Positions 29,934 through 38,845 of a stretch of DNA of 64,000 bases are shown piece after piece. Source of the DNA: Leptolyngbya sp. 'hensonii' (lineage in GTDB: Bacteria > Cyanobacteriota > Cyanobacteriia > GCF-001939115); NCBI RefSeq assembly GCF_001939115.1, contig NZ_MQTZ01000051.1:42315-106314 (forward strand), read 5' to 3'. Every line of letters begins with the position of its first letter. Within the stretch, counting starts at the first letter, position 1. The notes below the pieces were generated by a model that was not told where the DNA came from, searched no databases, and saw only the letters and a program-made list of their open reading frames with translations. Made by a program: the position numbers and the translations under genes.

Positions 29934-30296
29934 GTGTTTGTTCTTAGCGGCTATGAGTACCTGTTGGGCTTCTTGATTGTATGCAGCCTGCTGCCTGTAG
30001 CAGCATTAGTCATGTCCAGGTTGCTTAGCCCCAAACCGATCGCTCCCTCCCGGCGGACAACTTATGAATCAGGCATTGAGCCTACAGGGGGTGCCTGGAT
30101 TCAGTTCAATATTCGTTACTACATGTTTGCCCTGGTTTTTGTCATTTTTGACGTTGAAACTGTTTTCTTATACCCCTGGGCAGTCGCTTTTAATCGCCTG
30201 GGCTTGCTCGCTTTTATTGAAGCTCTAATTTTTATCGCGATTCTGGTTATTGGCCTCGTTTATGCTTGGCGGAAAGGAGCTCTAGAATGGTCATAA
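29934..30296 (+). CDS. ndhC: NAD(P)H-quinone oxidoreductase subunit 3
   Basis: The protein has 120 residues starting at GTG 29934 ([20 protein letters not shown]). It has three transmembrane helices and the conserved loop [19 protein letters not shown] between helix 1 and 2. NdhC is a membrane-arm subunit of NDH-1, next to the quinone site, serving respiration and cyclic electron flow. It overlaps ndhK by 10 bases. Confidence 0.97.
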   Translation: MFVLSGYEYLLGFLIVCSLLPVAALVMSRLLSPKPIAPSRRTTYESGIEPTGGAWIQFNIRYYMFALVFVIFDVETVFLYPWAVAFNRLGLLAFIEALIFIAILVIGLVYAWRKGALEWS

Positions 30297-31024
30297 ATCA
30301 AAGTTCAATGCTGCAACCCGGGGAAAGCTTGCTGAACCCGATCGAGCGGCCCCAGGTTACGCAGGAGCTCTCCGAAAATGTGATCCTGACTACGGTCGAT
30401 GACCTCTACAACTGGGCTCGCCTCTCCAGCCTGTGGCCCCTCCTGTACGGAACAGCCTGCTGCTTTATCGAATTCGCAGCCCTGATTGGTTCTCGGTTCG
30501 ACTTCGATCGCTTTGGTCTGATTCCCAGAGCCACCCCCCGCCAGGCAGACTTAATCATTACAGCGGGCACCATTACGATGAAAATGGCTCCAGCTCTGGT
30601 GCGACTGTACGAGCAGATGCCAAATCCCAAGTATGTAATTGCTATGGGAGCCTGTACAATCACAGGCGGCATGTTCAGTGTCGATTCTCCAAGCGCTGTC
30701 CGGGGTGTTGACAAGTTGATCCCAGTCGATGTCTATCTACCTGGCTGCCCTCCACGCCCAGAAGCGATTATTGATGCCATTATCAAGCTACGCAAGAAAA
30801 TTACTAACGACTCCCTGCAAGAGCGAGGGCGGCTGGATCAAACCCATCGCTACTACACAGCTCCTCACAAAATGAAGGTCGTTTCCCCGATTCTGACAGG
30901 CCAATATCTGCAATCCGATGCCCGTCAGGCTCCCCCGAAAGAACTGATGGACGCGATCGGCATGCCTGTTCCACCAGCTCTGATGTCGGCTGCCACACAG
31001 AAAGAGGAGGTTTCCCGTGGCTGA
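30287..31024 (+). CDS. ndhK: NAD(P)H-quinone oxidoreductase subunit K
   Basis: The protein has 245 residues from ATG 30287, preceded by AAGGAG at 7 bases; an in-frame upstream ATG at 30266 lacks this. The N2 iron-sulphur ligands are Cys58, Cys59 ([10 protein letters not shown]), Cys123 (MGACTITGG) and Cys154 ([10 protein letters not shown]). It is the last iron-sulphur carrier before plastoquinone in NDH-1. Its end overlaps ndhJ by 8 bases. Confidence 0.97.
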   Translation: MVINQSSMLQPGESLLNPIERPQVTQELSENVILTTVDDLYNWARLSSLWPLLYGTACCFIEFAALIGSRFDFDRFGLIPRATPRQADLIITAGTITMKMAPALVRLYEQMPNPKYVIAMGACTITGGMFSVDSPSAVRGVDKLIPVDVYLPGCPPRPEAIIDAIIKLRKKITNDSLQERGRLDQTHRYYTAPHKMKVVSPILTGQYLQSDARQAPPKELMDAIGMPVPPALMSAATQKEEVSRG

Positions 31025-31538
31025 AGAGCAAATTCAACCCACCCCAGGATCTTCCTTGGCTGAAGCTGGTTCTGTTTCTCGCTGGTTGATAGATAATGGT
31101 TTTGACCACGAAACCCTGGAACGAGATCAATCCGGGGTAGAGGTTCTTAAGGTCGATCGAGATTTCCTGGTGCCGATCGCCACTGCCCTTTACGCCTATG
31201 GGTTTAACTACCTGCAGTGTCAGGGTGGATATGACCTCGGTCCAGGGCAGGATCTGGTCAGTTTCTATCACCTGGTTAAAGTCAGCAATGATGTGAGTCA
31301 GGTGGAAGAAGTCCGTCTTAAAGTGTTCCTACCCAGACAGGACCCCCGCATTGCTTCAGTCTATTGGATCTGGAAGGCAGCGGATTTCCAGGAACGGGAA
31401 GCCTATGACATGTATGGCATTGTCTACGAAGGGCATCCCAACCTGAAACGAATTCTCATGCCAGAGGATTGGGTGGGTTGGCCTCTACGCAAGGACTATA
31501 TTTCACCCAATTTCTACGAACTCCAGGATGCCTATTAA
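31017..31538 (+). CDS. ndhJ: NAD(P)H-quinone oxidoreductase subunit J
   Basis: The protein has 173 residues, starting at GTG 31017 with AGAGGAGG 6 bases upstream. The 30-kDa complex I signature ERE(A)[14 protein letters not shown] is present ([15 protein letters not shown]), followed by [17 protein letters not shown]. NdhJ is a peripheral-arm subunit. It closes the ndhC-K-J operon, with a probable terminator 28 bases downstream. Confidence 0.97.
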   Translation: MAEEQIQPTPGSSLAEAGSVSRWLIDNGFDHETLERDQSGVEVLKVDRDFLVPIATALYAYGFNYLQCQGGYDLGPGQDLVSFYHLVKVSNDVSQVEEVRLKVFLPRQDPRIASVYWIWKAADFQEREAYDMYGIVYEGHPNLKRILMPEDWVGWPLRKDYISPNFYELQDAY

Positions 31539-31565
31539 GGTAATTTCTGCCTAACCAAATACCTG

Positions 31566-31616
31566 TAGGGGTATGTCACCGTACCCCTAGAAGCATCTCT
31601 CACGGTGAATTTTTTC
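31566..31616 (+). terminator. terminator of ndhCKJ with two competing stems
   Basis: TAGGGGTA (31566-31573) pairs with TACCCCTA (31582-31589). Alternatively TCACCGT (31576-31582) pairs with ACGGTGA (31602-31608), and this second stem is followed directly by ATTTTTT. The two cannot form together, because they share base 31582. Confidence 0.6.
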
Positions 31617-31644
31617 TAAAAAACCTCCTCGGTTCAAGGCATAG

Positions 31645-32331
31645 TTAACGCATTGTGCTCTGTGGGGTTCGCTTAAACTTGTAGGATTCAGTTCCAGCCC
31701 CCCAAACTTGTTTGCCCGCTGCATCAAAGCCCCGGTCCCAGGTTTCCATTCCCTCAGCCGTCAGCAAAACCCGATTGGTGATTCGGACAGCCCCTTTATA
31801 TTGAGCTGGACATCCATCTGCTGGCGTGCGACCCCAATAGGCCGAGCCAGATTTTTTCAAGAACACGCTACACACCGGAGTCCCAATATCTGGCCAGCTC
31901 ACCTTTCTTTCCATCAGGGGGCGATCGCAAAAGCCCACCCAACGCGGCAAATCCTTAGGCTTGAACGCTAGGGACTCTACACTCCGGCCATCAAATGCTG
32001 GTGCAAGTTGGAGGAATCTTTGTCGGTAAGGTTTACCCGGTCGGGAAACCAGGAACTGTTCCTGGTAAAGAAAGAAGACTGGCGATCGTCGCGCAGCAGG
32101 AATTTCGTCTAAGTTAACTTGACAGGCCACAAGTTTGACATTGGAAACCTCTGAATTCACTGCCGCCTGGGCAGAAGTATCCATCGTTCCAACCAGGAAA
32201 GAAACGACTTCTTCCACCTGCTGCCCCATCGAAGTGATTTCATTCGCCCTGATTGGGGCTGCCATGTGGATACTTGCTGTCCACAAGCAAATTCCGATGG
32301 GGATCCCCCATGATCGAGCCTGACCTGCCAT
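31645..32331 (-). CDS. CpeT/CpcT-family protein, apparently exported
   Basis: The protein has 228 residues from ATG 32331, with GGAGGTG about 10 bases upstream; the frame is open further to TTG 32409. The body follows the CpeT/CpcT (DUF1001-type) pattern: FFLYQEQFLVSRPGKPYRQR, a central CSVFLKKSGSAYWGRT, and the C-terminal ETWDRGFDAAGKQVWGAGTE. CpcT and CpeT attach phycobilins to phycobiliprotein beta subunits in the cytosol. Here the N-terminus (about 1-31) looks like a signal peptide, so a lyase role is doubtful. Confidence 0.65.
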   Translation of the reverse strand: MAGQARSWGIPIGICLWTASIHMAAPIRANEITSMGQQVEEVVSFLVGTMDTSAQAAVNSEVSNVKLVACQVNLDEIPAARRSPVFFLYQEQFLVSRPGKPYRQRFLQLAPAFDGRSVESLAFKPKDLPRWVGFCDRPLMERKVSWPDIGTPVCSVFLKKSGSAYWGRTPADGCPAQYKGAVRITNRVLLTAEGMETWDRGFDAAGKQVWGAGTESYKFKRTPQSTMR

Positions 32332-32558
32332 AGAGCGCAACACCTCCAGCAAAATGCTGCGTACAATTGTATAGACTCCCAGGTATGATCGACGAAATCC
32401 AGCCAGCAAATCAGAGGGCTAGATAAACAGTAGCTGGAAAGAATAGTCGCTGGAGAAAAAAGTCTGGTCAAGCAGTTCTCCCGACCACCGGAATGAATTC
32501 TACCCGATCAGGAATGACCTTCCTGGCAAAAATTTGTCCCTGAGGAAAAATAGCACCC

Positions 32559-32897
32559 ATGCAGCAAGTGCAGGAAATCAGCGTTAAGGCGCTCGCCGAA
32601 CGAATGCAATCTGAAGACAACGTTCAACTGGTGGATGTGCGAGAGCCCCAGGAACTGGAGATGGCCAGTATTGAGGGCTTTGACAACTTTCCCCTGAGCC
32701 GATTTTCTGAATGGGGAGAGCAGATTAAGACCCGGCTTGATCCCGACCTTGAGACTCTGGTGATCTGTCATCACGGCATGAGATCGGCCCAGATGTGCCA
32801 GTGGTTAATCGGACAAGGATTTACTAACGTCAAGAATGTGGCTGGCGGCATTGACGCCTACTCAGTGCTGGTCAATCCACAGGTGCCGCGATATTAA
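32559..32897 (+). CDS. single-domain rhodanese-like protein
   Basis: The protein has 112 residues: one rhodanese fold with the opening VQLVDVREPQELEMASIEGF and the active-site loop Cys70 in VICHHGMRSAQM. The catalytic cysteine supports sulphur transfer (persulphide carrier). The end GGIDAYSVLVNPQVPRY fits small cyanobacterial rhodaneses. No partner gene adjoins it. Confidence 0.85.
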   Translation: MQQVQEISVKALAERMQSEDNVQLVDVREPQELEMASIEGFDNFPLSRFSEWGEQIKTRLDPDLETLVICHHGMRSAQMCQWLIGQGFTNVKNVAGGIDAYSVLVNPQVPRY

Positions 32898-32936
32898 CCG
32901 CCAGACAGCCAGACCAGGGATATCAGCCCCGTTAGG

Positions 32937-33383
32937 CTAACAAGCCATTGCGGTCAGAAACAGGTCATTATCCAAAATCATGGCCTCCAGAAGAACCCGA
33001 TCGAGGGCTGAAATGCTCCGCATCAGCTTCTCTCTGGCATCCTGATTGAGCCACATCTGTTCGGAGACGACCACCTGAAAGTCTTGTCCACGAACAAATC
33101 CATCCTGACGCAGAACTCGGATGGCAGAGACTAAGGTTTGCTTTCGCATTTTCAGGTAGAGCTTAGGTTCATAGCAATTTTTGAGCACCCAAGCACAGGT
33201 TTCGGCATCGGTTCTTGCCAATTGATGCATTGCTGCCGTGAACAAATCAGCCACATATTTCGCCCCCATCAGCGCAGTGAAAGGCTGCTGGAAGAGGAGG
33301 ATGATATTCCGATCCTGAGTTTTCAGGGCGTCAACCATTAACTCGGTATGTAATTTGAAATCGGTAGAGCTGACACTATTCAT
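32937..33383 (-). CDS. conserved-looking cytosolic protein, unknown
   Basis: The protein has 148 residues and is predominantly helical, with no signal peptide, membrane segment or metal motif. It begins MNSVSSTDFKLHTELMVDAL and ends AMILDNDLFLTAMAC. ATG 33383 is the natural start. I do not recognise the family. The gene is divergent from dxr and convergent with the rhodanese gene. Confidence 0.55.
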   Translation of the reverse strand: MNSVSSTDFKLHTELMVDALKTQDRNIILLFQQPFTALMGAKYVADLFTAAMHQLARTDAETCAWVLKNCYEPKLYLKMRKQTLVSAIRVLRQDGFVRGQDFQVVVSEQMWLNQDAREKLMRSISALDRVLLEAMILDNDLFLTAMAC

Positions 33384-33524
33384 AGCTATTCTTATGCATT
33401 CTTGCTCACATCCTAAGGAGAGAAAGTGAAAAACCAGTGAAACAAATTCCCCCCGGTGGCAAAAACCTAGCGGAGTGGCGTGGCATTGCCATATAGTTAG
33501 ATTGCGGTCAATTCTTAAGCAATT

Positions 33525-34718
33525 GTGAAAGCGATTACCATCCTAGGTTCTACCGGTTCCATCGGCACTCAGACGCTGGAGATCGTCACCCAGTATCCGG
33601 AACAGTTTCGGGTAATTGGGTTAGCCACAGGGCGCAATGTAGCCATGCTGGCAGCTCAGATCCGGCAATTCCGGCCTCAAATTGCAGCCATTCGTGAGGC
33701 CGATCAGCTGGCGGATTTGCGGGCCGCTGTCGCCGATGTCACCCCCCAGCCGATTCTGTTGGGGGGTGAGGCCGGAGTGACAGAAGTTGCCCGCTATGGA
33801 GAAGCTGAAGCCGTTGTCACTGGAATCGTCGGCTGCGCGGGCCTATTGCCCACGATCGCGGCGATCGAAGCCGGTAAAGATATCGCCCTAGCCAACAAAG
33901 AAACCCTGATTGCAGGGGGGCCAGTTGTTTTACCCCTGATTCAAAAACACGGCATCAAATTGCTCCCAGCCGATTCAGAACACTCGGCTATTTTTCAATG
34001 CCTCCAGGGCGTTCCCCAGGGAGGATTACGGCGGATTTTGTTAACCGCTTCTGGGGGAGCCTTCCGGGATTGGCCGGTGGAAAAACTTGCTGAAGTCAAG
34101 GTTGCTGATGCGCTGAAACATCCCAACTGGTCGATGGGCCGCAAGATCACTGTGGATTCAGCAACATTGATGAATAAAGGGCTGGAAGTCATCGAAGCCC
34201 ACTTTCTCTTCGGCATGGATTATGACGATATTGAAATCGTCATCCACCCCCAAAGCATCATCCATTCTCTGATTGAGCTGCAGGACACCTCCGTACTAGC
34301 CCAATTGGGTTGGCCCGATATGCGACTCCCCCTGCTTTACGCCCTTTCCTGGCCAGAACGCATCCACACAGACTGGCCCCAACTCGATCTGGTAAAAGCC
34401 GGAGACCTGACCTTCCGGGCTCCCGATCACCAGAAGTATCCCTGCATGCAACTAGCCTATGCCGCTGGTCGAGCGGGTGGCTCCATGCCTGCCGTCCTGA
34501 ATGCAGCCAACGAACAGGCCGTGGCCCTCTTCCTGGATGAGCAGATCCGATTCCTGGATATTCCCCGGGTGATCGAACAGACCTGCGATCGTTACCAGGC
34601 CCAAAACCGTCCAGATCCTCATCTGGAAGATATTCTAGACGCCGATCGCTGGGCCAGACAGGCTGTCCTGGAAGCGAGCCAAACCCTCCAATCCAGCCCG
34701 GTGATTTCTGTTTGTTAA
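33525..34718 (+). CDS. dxr: 1-deoxy-D-xylulose-5-phosphate reductoisomerase
   Basis: The protein has 397 residues starting at GTG 33525. It catalyses the committed NADPH-dependent step of the MEP isoprenoid pathway, feeding carotenoid, phytol and quinone synthesis. The NADPH fold has GSTGSIG at 8-14. The metal and substrate region has [17 protein letters not shown] and [20 protein letters not shown], with the flexible loop before [20 protein letters not shown]. The length is standard. It converges on queA with an 18-base gap. Confidence 0.97.
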   Translation: MKAITILGSTGSIGTQTLEIVTQYPEQFRVIGLATGRNVAMLAAQIRQFRPQIAAIREADQLADLRAAVADVTPQPILLGGEAGVTEVARYGEAEAVVTGIVGCAGLLPTIAAIEAGKDIALANKETLIAGGPVVLPLIQKHGIKLLPADSEHSAIFQCLQGVPQGGLRRILLTASGGAFRDWPVEKLAEVKVADALKHPNWSMGRKITVDSATLMNKGLEVIEAHFLFGMDYDDIEIVIHPQSIIHSLIELQDTSVLAQLGWPDMRLPLLYALSWPERIHTDWPQLDLVKAGDLTFRAPDHQKYPCMQLAYAAGRAGGSMPAVLNAANEQAVALFLDEQIRFLDIPRVIEQTCDRYQAQNRPDPHLEDILDADRWARQAVLEASQTLQSSPVISVC

Positions 34719-34736
34719 GAACTTCTTGCGACCGGC

Positions 34737-35849
34737 CTATCCCTGCCTTGCCTCCGGCAGAATCAACATGGCATCCCCAAAGGAAAAAAATCGATACTGG
34801 TGATCAATCGCCTCTCGATAAAGATCCAGCAAGCGTTGACGACCGATCAGGGCACTCACCAACATCAACAAGCTGGAACAAGGCAGGTGAAAATTAGTCA
34901 CCAAGCCATCCACTACCTGCCATTGATAGCCCGGGTAGATAAACAAATCCACTTTGCCTGAGAGAGGACACAATTCCCCAGATTGGGCCGCCCCTTCCAG
35001 CGATCGGGTCGCGGTTGTTCCTACAGCAATCACCCGCCCGCCCCGAGCTTTGGTCCGACGAACCCGTTCCACGGTCTCTGGTGACACCTCTACCCATTCG
35101 CTGTGCATCTTGTGATCCGTAATATCCGCCGTTTCCACCGGGCGAAAAGTTCCCACACCCACATGTAAGGTGATGATCGCCCGATCGATGCCCTGATGCT
35201 GCAACCGCTCCAACAGCTCTGGTGTGAAGTGTAATCCGGCAGTTGGAGCGGCAGCAGACCCTGGCTTCTCAGCATAAACCGTCTGATATTGCTCTGAACT
35301 AGCTTGAGACTGGGTGATATAAGGGGGCAGAGGCATCTGACCCAATCGTTCCAAATGGTCCTCCAGGGACTGTTCTGGCGGCAAGTCAAATTCCAAAATC
35401 CGTCCCCCGGTGGCGTCATCCACAGCCACGACCATAGCGCGTAAAAGGGGTTGGATTGCCTCAGACATTGGTCTGGCATGGACCGGCTCGCCGAAAAGAA
35501 TCTCCGCCCCCAGTTTCAGTCGTCTCCCCGGCTTCACCAGAGCCACCCAACGATGAGGGGCCTGCTTCTCCAAGAGCAAGACTTCGATCGCAGCTCCACT
35601 AGCTTTATAGCCATACAATCGAGCCGGTATTACCCGGGTATCATTCAAAACCAGCAAATCTCCTGAGCGCAGGAAATTCGGTAATTCCCGGAAAATGTGA
35701 TGACTATAATCTGTCGGAGATTTGACCACTAGCAGCCTGGAGGTATCACGGGGAACCACCGGATTCTGAGCAATCAGCCCCTCCGGCAGGTCATAGTCAT
35801 ACGCAGTCAGCAGTCGATCAGCGGCGTCAGCTTTATACCCATTCATCAT
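34737..35849 (-). CDS. queA: S-adenosylmethionine:tRNA ribosyltransferase-isomerase
   Basis: The protein has 370 residues. QueA moves the ribosyl group of SAM to preQ1 in the anticodon wobble base of tRNAs, giving epoxyqueuosine. Family motifs are [44 protein letters not shown] and [19 protein letters not shown]. An insertion-like stretch around 90-150 ([13 protein letters not shown]...) is acceptable for the family. The start is ATG 35849; a second Met follows directly. Confidence 0.96.
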   Translation of the reverse strand: MMNGYKADAADRLLTAYDYDLPEGLIAQNPVVPRDTSRLLVVKSPTDYSHHIFRELPNFLRSGDLLVLNDTRVIPARLYGYKASGAAIEVLLLEKQAPHRWVALVKPGRRLKLGAEILFGEPVHARPMSEAIQPLLRAMVVAVDDATGGRILEFDLPPEQSLEDHLERLGQMPLPPYITQSQASSEQYQTVYAEKPGSAAAPTAGLHFTPELLERLQHQGIDRAIITLHVGVGTFRPVETADITDHKMHSEWVEVSPETVERVRRTKARGGRVIAVGTTATRSLEGAAQSGELCPLSGKVDLFIYPGYQWQVVDGLVTNFHLPCSSLLMLVSALIGRQRLLDLYREAIDHQYRFFSFGDAMLILPEARQG

Positions 35850-36018
35850 CAGTTTAATATTCGGTATACACCAGCCCTAAACAGCCATTAAGCATTGTGT
35901 CCGCTCCAGAACCAGTAAGTTGGGGGAAAACACCTATATCAGGTCGGGGGCTTCTCCCCTATGGATTTACAGCAACCTCCGCAAGAATAAAGGAGTAGCA
36001 TCTGTTTGGTTTGCAGTT

Positions 36019-36408
36019 ATGGAGTACATTTATTACCTCTCAAACGCCAGCCTCACCTTGAGGGTTGTCGAACACCTACATGCTGCGCCTCAATTGCCAG
36101 TTCGGTTCATGACCGTAATTCACCAAATTGACGGCTGGATTGTCAAGATTAAGTTGAGCCGTCCTCTGAACGCTCAAGACGATGGAGATTTCCGTGCCTA
36201 TCTGAATGAATTAGGGATTCCCTACGAACCTGAAATCAGAATTCAGATGGCCCTCTGGAGCCTGGAAACTGGTCAATCTGCAGTAGAGGTGATGCGGTGT
36301 TATCAGGTTGCGATCGTTTCCCATGGAAATCCTGATCGCAGTGAAATCGAAGAATTTCGCAAGCAATTCGTAATGGGACTGGGCTACTGCCCGGAGACAT
36401 TAGCCTGA
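36019..36408 (+). CDS. small protein of unknown function
   Basis: The protein has 129 residues from ATG 36019 (MEYIYYLSNASLTLRVVEHL). The open frame continues 33 codons upstream to a TTG but that part is not protein-like. It has no signal peptide or membrane helix, is of mixed alpha/beta character, and ends EEFRKQFVMGLGYCPETLA. It converges on mazG with a 6-base gap. No family recognised. Confidence 0.5.
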   Translation: MEYIYYLSNASLTLRVVEHLHAAPQLPVRFMTVIHQIDGWIVKIKLSRPLNAQDDGDFRAYLNELGIPYEPEIRIQMALWSLETGQSAVEVMRCYQVAIVSHGNPDRSEIEEFRKQFVMGLGYCPETLA

Positions 36409-36414
36409 AGCCTC

Positions 36415-37230
36415 TTACGGTGAATCCCTTTTCAAGCGTTCTTTAGCCTGTTGCCAGAGCACCTCCAGTTCTTCCAACGAATAGTCTGTCAGAGGACGAT
36501 CCACCGCTGCCTCAACCTGAGAGAATCGCCTGATGAAGCGCCGATTGGTTTCTTGAAGCGCTTCCGCAGGATCGAGGTCGTACCAGCGGGCCAGATTCAC
36601 GATCGTGAACAGTAGATCCCCAAGCTCTGCCTGCTGCTGGCCCTTACTCTCCTGTAGCAAAGCCTGTTGGAACTCAGCCAGTTCTTCCTCAAACTTACCC
36701 CAAACCCCCTCCACATTTTCCCATTCAAAGCCCGCCGTTGCGGCTTTGCGAGAAATTTTCAGAGTTGCCGTCAAAGGAGGCAAGGTCCGTGCATAGCGAC
36801 TGAGTTTCCGACTCATTAGGGGGGTAGCATCAACGTCTTCCCCTTTCTCAACCCTCTTGATCTGCTCCCAATTCTGGCGCACCTCGTCAACTGTCTGAAC
36901 CACAACATCTCCAAAAACATGGGGATGGCGTCTGATCAATTTTTCTGTAATACCCTGTGCCACTGCTTCCAGATCGAACTGCCCCTGTTCGCTAGCAATT
37001 TGCGACTGTAGCACAACCTGCAGCAACAGATCTCCCAGTTCCTCTGCGATCGCAGAAGGATCCCCTGTTTGAATGGCATCCACCACCTCATAGGCTTCTT
37101 CAATCACGTAAGGAATGAGGCTCTGAGGTGTTTGAGCCAGATCCCAGGGACACCCCCCCTCAGGTGAGCGCAACTTTGCTACAACCGCAACCAGGTTTTG
37201 TAATGCTTTCAAAACGGTAGATTCAGTCAC
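36415..37230 (-). CDS. mazG: nucleoside triphosphate pyrophosphohydrolase MazG
   Basis: The protein has 271 residues from GTG 37230, chosen over TTG 37245 because AGGAG lies 6-7 bases before it. There are two MazG domains. The first has CPWDLAQTPQSLIPYVIEEA and AEELGDLLLQVVLQ, carrying the EExxE/ExxD metal-binding pattern. The second has EEELAEFQQALL and AELGDLLFTIVNLARWYDLD. The enzyme hydrolyses NTPs to NMP and pyrophosphate (house-cleaning). Confidence 0.95.
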   Translation of the reverse strand: MTESTVLKALQNLVAVVAKLRSPEGGCPWDLAQTPQSLIPYVIEEAYEVVDAIQTGDPSAIAEELGDLLLQVVLQSQIASEQGQFDLEAVAQGITEKLIRRHPHVFGDVVVQTVDEVRQNWEQIKRVEKGEDVDATPLMSRKLSRYARTLPPLTATLKISRKAATAGFEWENVEGVWGKFEEELAEFQQALLQESKGQQQAELGDLLFTIVNLARWYDLDPAEALQETNRRFIRRFSQVEAAVDRPLTDYSLEELEVLWQQAKERLKRDSP

Positions 37231-37635
37231 AAACGACTCCTGCAATCCAGAGTATTGAATTGAAAACTATCGTGGGATCGACGGATCCAGACAGATGTTA
37301 CCCCCTAGTGCTCCCACTTCCTGGCCATTCTTTTCAAGCATTTGCTGAGACCAATGACGATCGCCACACTTCTTAACAAGATTTTTCATCAAGTGAAACT
37401 CTCAGTTGGTCCTCGATACAGATAGTATTTTATGGTTGCTTCGGAGAGTTTCGAAGCACTTCGATTCTATTGATAGCGGTTTGTGCTTGCATGGAATGCA
37501 AATCGACCCTCCAAAACAATAATGGGTTGGGGGTTGGGTGGTTCTAGCTACCCAAACGTAAAGCGCCATAGAAAAGCAGTTCGCAGGTAGAAAAGGTTTG
37601 ACAGCATGACGTTTCATCTCACCTTAGAGGAACCA
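37231..37635. promoter_or_regulatory. 405-base divergent intergenic region
   Basis: It separates mazG (minus) from the acidic repeat protein gene (plus) and should contain both promoters. No credible gene is visible; the minus-strand frame at 37402-37617 lacks a ribosome binding site. An alternative ATG for the acidic protein at 37606 lies inside it. Confidence 0.35.
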
Positions 37636-37980
37636 ATGTCTTTAACACGTTCAATCACTGTGACTGACCCTGAAACCTCCTTTCCCATTTCATGGGTTAC
37701 TGCTTTAGCGTCAACCGGCACTAATATCAGCGCCGCTGTTGATGATGAGGACGAAGAGGACGACGAAGACTTCGACGATGAAGACGAAGAGGACGACGAA
37801 GACTTCGATGATGAGGACGAAGAGGACGACGAAGACTTCGACGATGAAGACGAAGAGGACGACGAAGACTTCGACGATGAAGACGAAGAGGACGACGAAG
37901 ACTTCGATGATGAAGACGAAGAGGACGACGAAGACTTCGATGATGAAGACGAAGAAGAGGAGGAAGAAGAGGAAGAGTAG
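37636..37980 (+). CDS. highly acidic tandem-repeat protein
   Basis: The protein has 114 residues from ATG 37636, preceded by AGAGGA; an in-frame ATG at 37606 is the alternative. Residues 1-35 are ordinary (MSLTRSITVTDPETSFPISW). The rest is six identical copies of the 11-residue unit DDEDEEDDEDF, then DDED and a run of nine Glu. The protein has one Phe per repeat and almost no positive charge in that region, so it would be disordered, perhaps binding cations or a basic partner. Family unknown; function not inferable. A strong terminator follows. Confidence 0.65.
   Translation: MSLTRSITVTDPETSFPISWVTALASTGTNISAAVDDEDEEDDEDFDDEDEEDDEDFDDEDEEDDEDFDDEDEEDDEDFDDEDEEDDEDFDDEDEEDDEDFDDEDEEEEEEEEE
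37741..37938 (+). repeat. six 33-base in-frame tandem repeats
   Basis: The unit GATGATGAGGACGAAGAG plus GACGACGAAGACTTC recurs six times with only synonymous differences (GAT/GAC, GAG/GAA). All repeats encode the same 11 residues. Lack of any nonsynonymous change implies recent expansion or selection on the protein sequence. Confidence 0.95.
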
Positions 37981-38120
37981 ACTCAGCCCTGATTTCTGGT
38001 AGATTCGGCATCAATTGAATGGTGCCCATCTTTTTGATGTCCTCCCCTTGAAAGGAAACATGGCAATCTAGCCCCCAGGATTTTTGCCTGTTGCTCTTTC
38101 CAAGGGTTAACTCTTCAAGT

Positions 38121-38684
38121 TCAATTACCTTTCCTGGAAGGGCGCAACGTTTTGCGCCCTTGATTTTTTCCCCATAATTGCCGTTGCTTGAGGCGTTTAG
38201 CGGCTGAACCCAGCCAGTCGCTCAGGCTATGGCTCATCGATCCCAGTTCTAACCCCAGGAAGAGGACGATTGCCTCTCCTCTATATTCTTCGATCGCAGA
38301 CCGAATCACTCCCGAAGCCATCAGCCAATCCGGTTCGATGTGGCCAAAGTGGAGAAGAATCGCTGCACCTGCCAACCCAATGAGACTGATCCAACCTGCC
38401 AGATAAAACAGACGCAGGGTCGTTCCGATCATGGGGCCATGGGACCAAAAAGAGCGATGGCGCAATACTTTCTGGTACGGTCGCCAGATCCATTTCACCC
38501 ATCCCCATCGCAGATACTGGCGAGAGTAAATATCCAGATCAGGACCAAACATCAAGCCACCAAACAGAAACCCACCAGCAACCAGCAGGGTCAGTTCCCC
38601 ATTCCGCGTCAAACCATAGCTGATACCCGCAATCCAGGGCAAGCTCCAGAGGGTAATCCGATCGTGGGTCTGACCAGAGGGCAT
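38121..38684 (-). CDS. DUF2227-like membrane protein
   Basis: The protein has 187 residues from ATG 38684 (MPSGQTHDRITLWSLPWIAG); the frame extends 18 codons upstream without support. The motif GGLMFGPDLDIYSRQYLRWG followed by HRSFWSHGPMIGTTLR, and His in SMSHSLSDWLGS, matches cyanobacterial DUF2227, described as putative metal-binding membrane proteins. About four membrane segments are present. The 3' end contains a hairpin that reads as a terminator on the other strand. Confidence 0.72.
   Translation of the reverse strand: MPSGQTHDRITLWSLPWIAGISYGLTRNGELTLLVAGGFLFGGLMFGPDLDIYSRQYLRWGWVKWIWRPYQKVLRHRSFWSHGPMIGTTLRLFYLAGWISLIGLAGAAILLHFGHIEPDWLMASGVIRSAIEEYRGEAIVLFLGLELGSMSHSLSDWLGSAAKRLKQRQLWGKNQGRKTLRPSRKGN
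38138..38167 (+). terminator. intrinsic terminator of the acidic-repeat gene
   Basis: AAGGGCGCAA (38138-38147), loop CGTT, then TTGCGCCCTT (38152-38161) form a perfect 10-bp stem followed by GATTTTTT. It lies 158 bases after the acidic-protein stop and inside the coding end of the opposite-strand DUF2227-like gene, where it encodes part of NQGRKTLRPSRKGN. Confidence 0.85.
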
Positions 38685-38747
38685 AATGCCAGACAATAAT
38701 ACCGATGTTCTATCTTGCTTTTTGCATCGTAGCAGCAAAAGGTCTGC

Positions 38748-38753
38748 TACAAT
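38748..38753 (+). promoter_or_regulatory. -10 box upstream of tRNA-Val
   Basis: TACAAT lies 20 bases before the mature tRNA 5' end, a good -10 match. TTGCAT at 38722-38727 could be the -35 but the 20-base spacer is long, so the -35 is uncertain. Confidence 0.4.
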
Positions 38754-38772
38754 AGCTAAGCGTGAAAAAAAC

Positions 38773-38845
<73 letters not shown>

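Noticed and set aside
37741..37938. CRISPR-like array
   Set aside because: The 33-base units are contiguous without spacers and encode a perfect peptide repeat.
37727..38029. Two long frames in the acidic repeat region (minus strand and another plus frame)
   Set aside because: They arise because the repeat has no stops in several frames; their Arg/His/Leu or Lys/Thr repeats have no start signal, while the acidic frame has a ribosome binding site.
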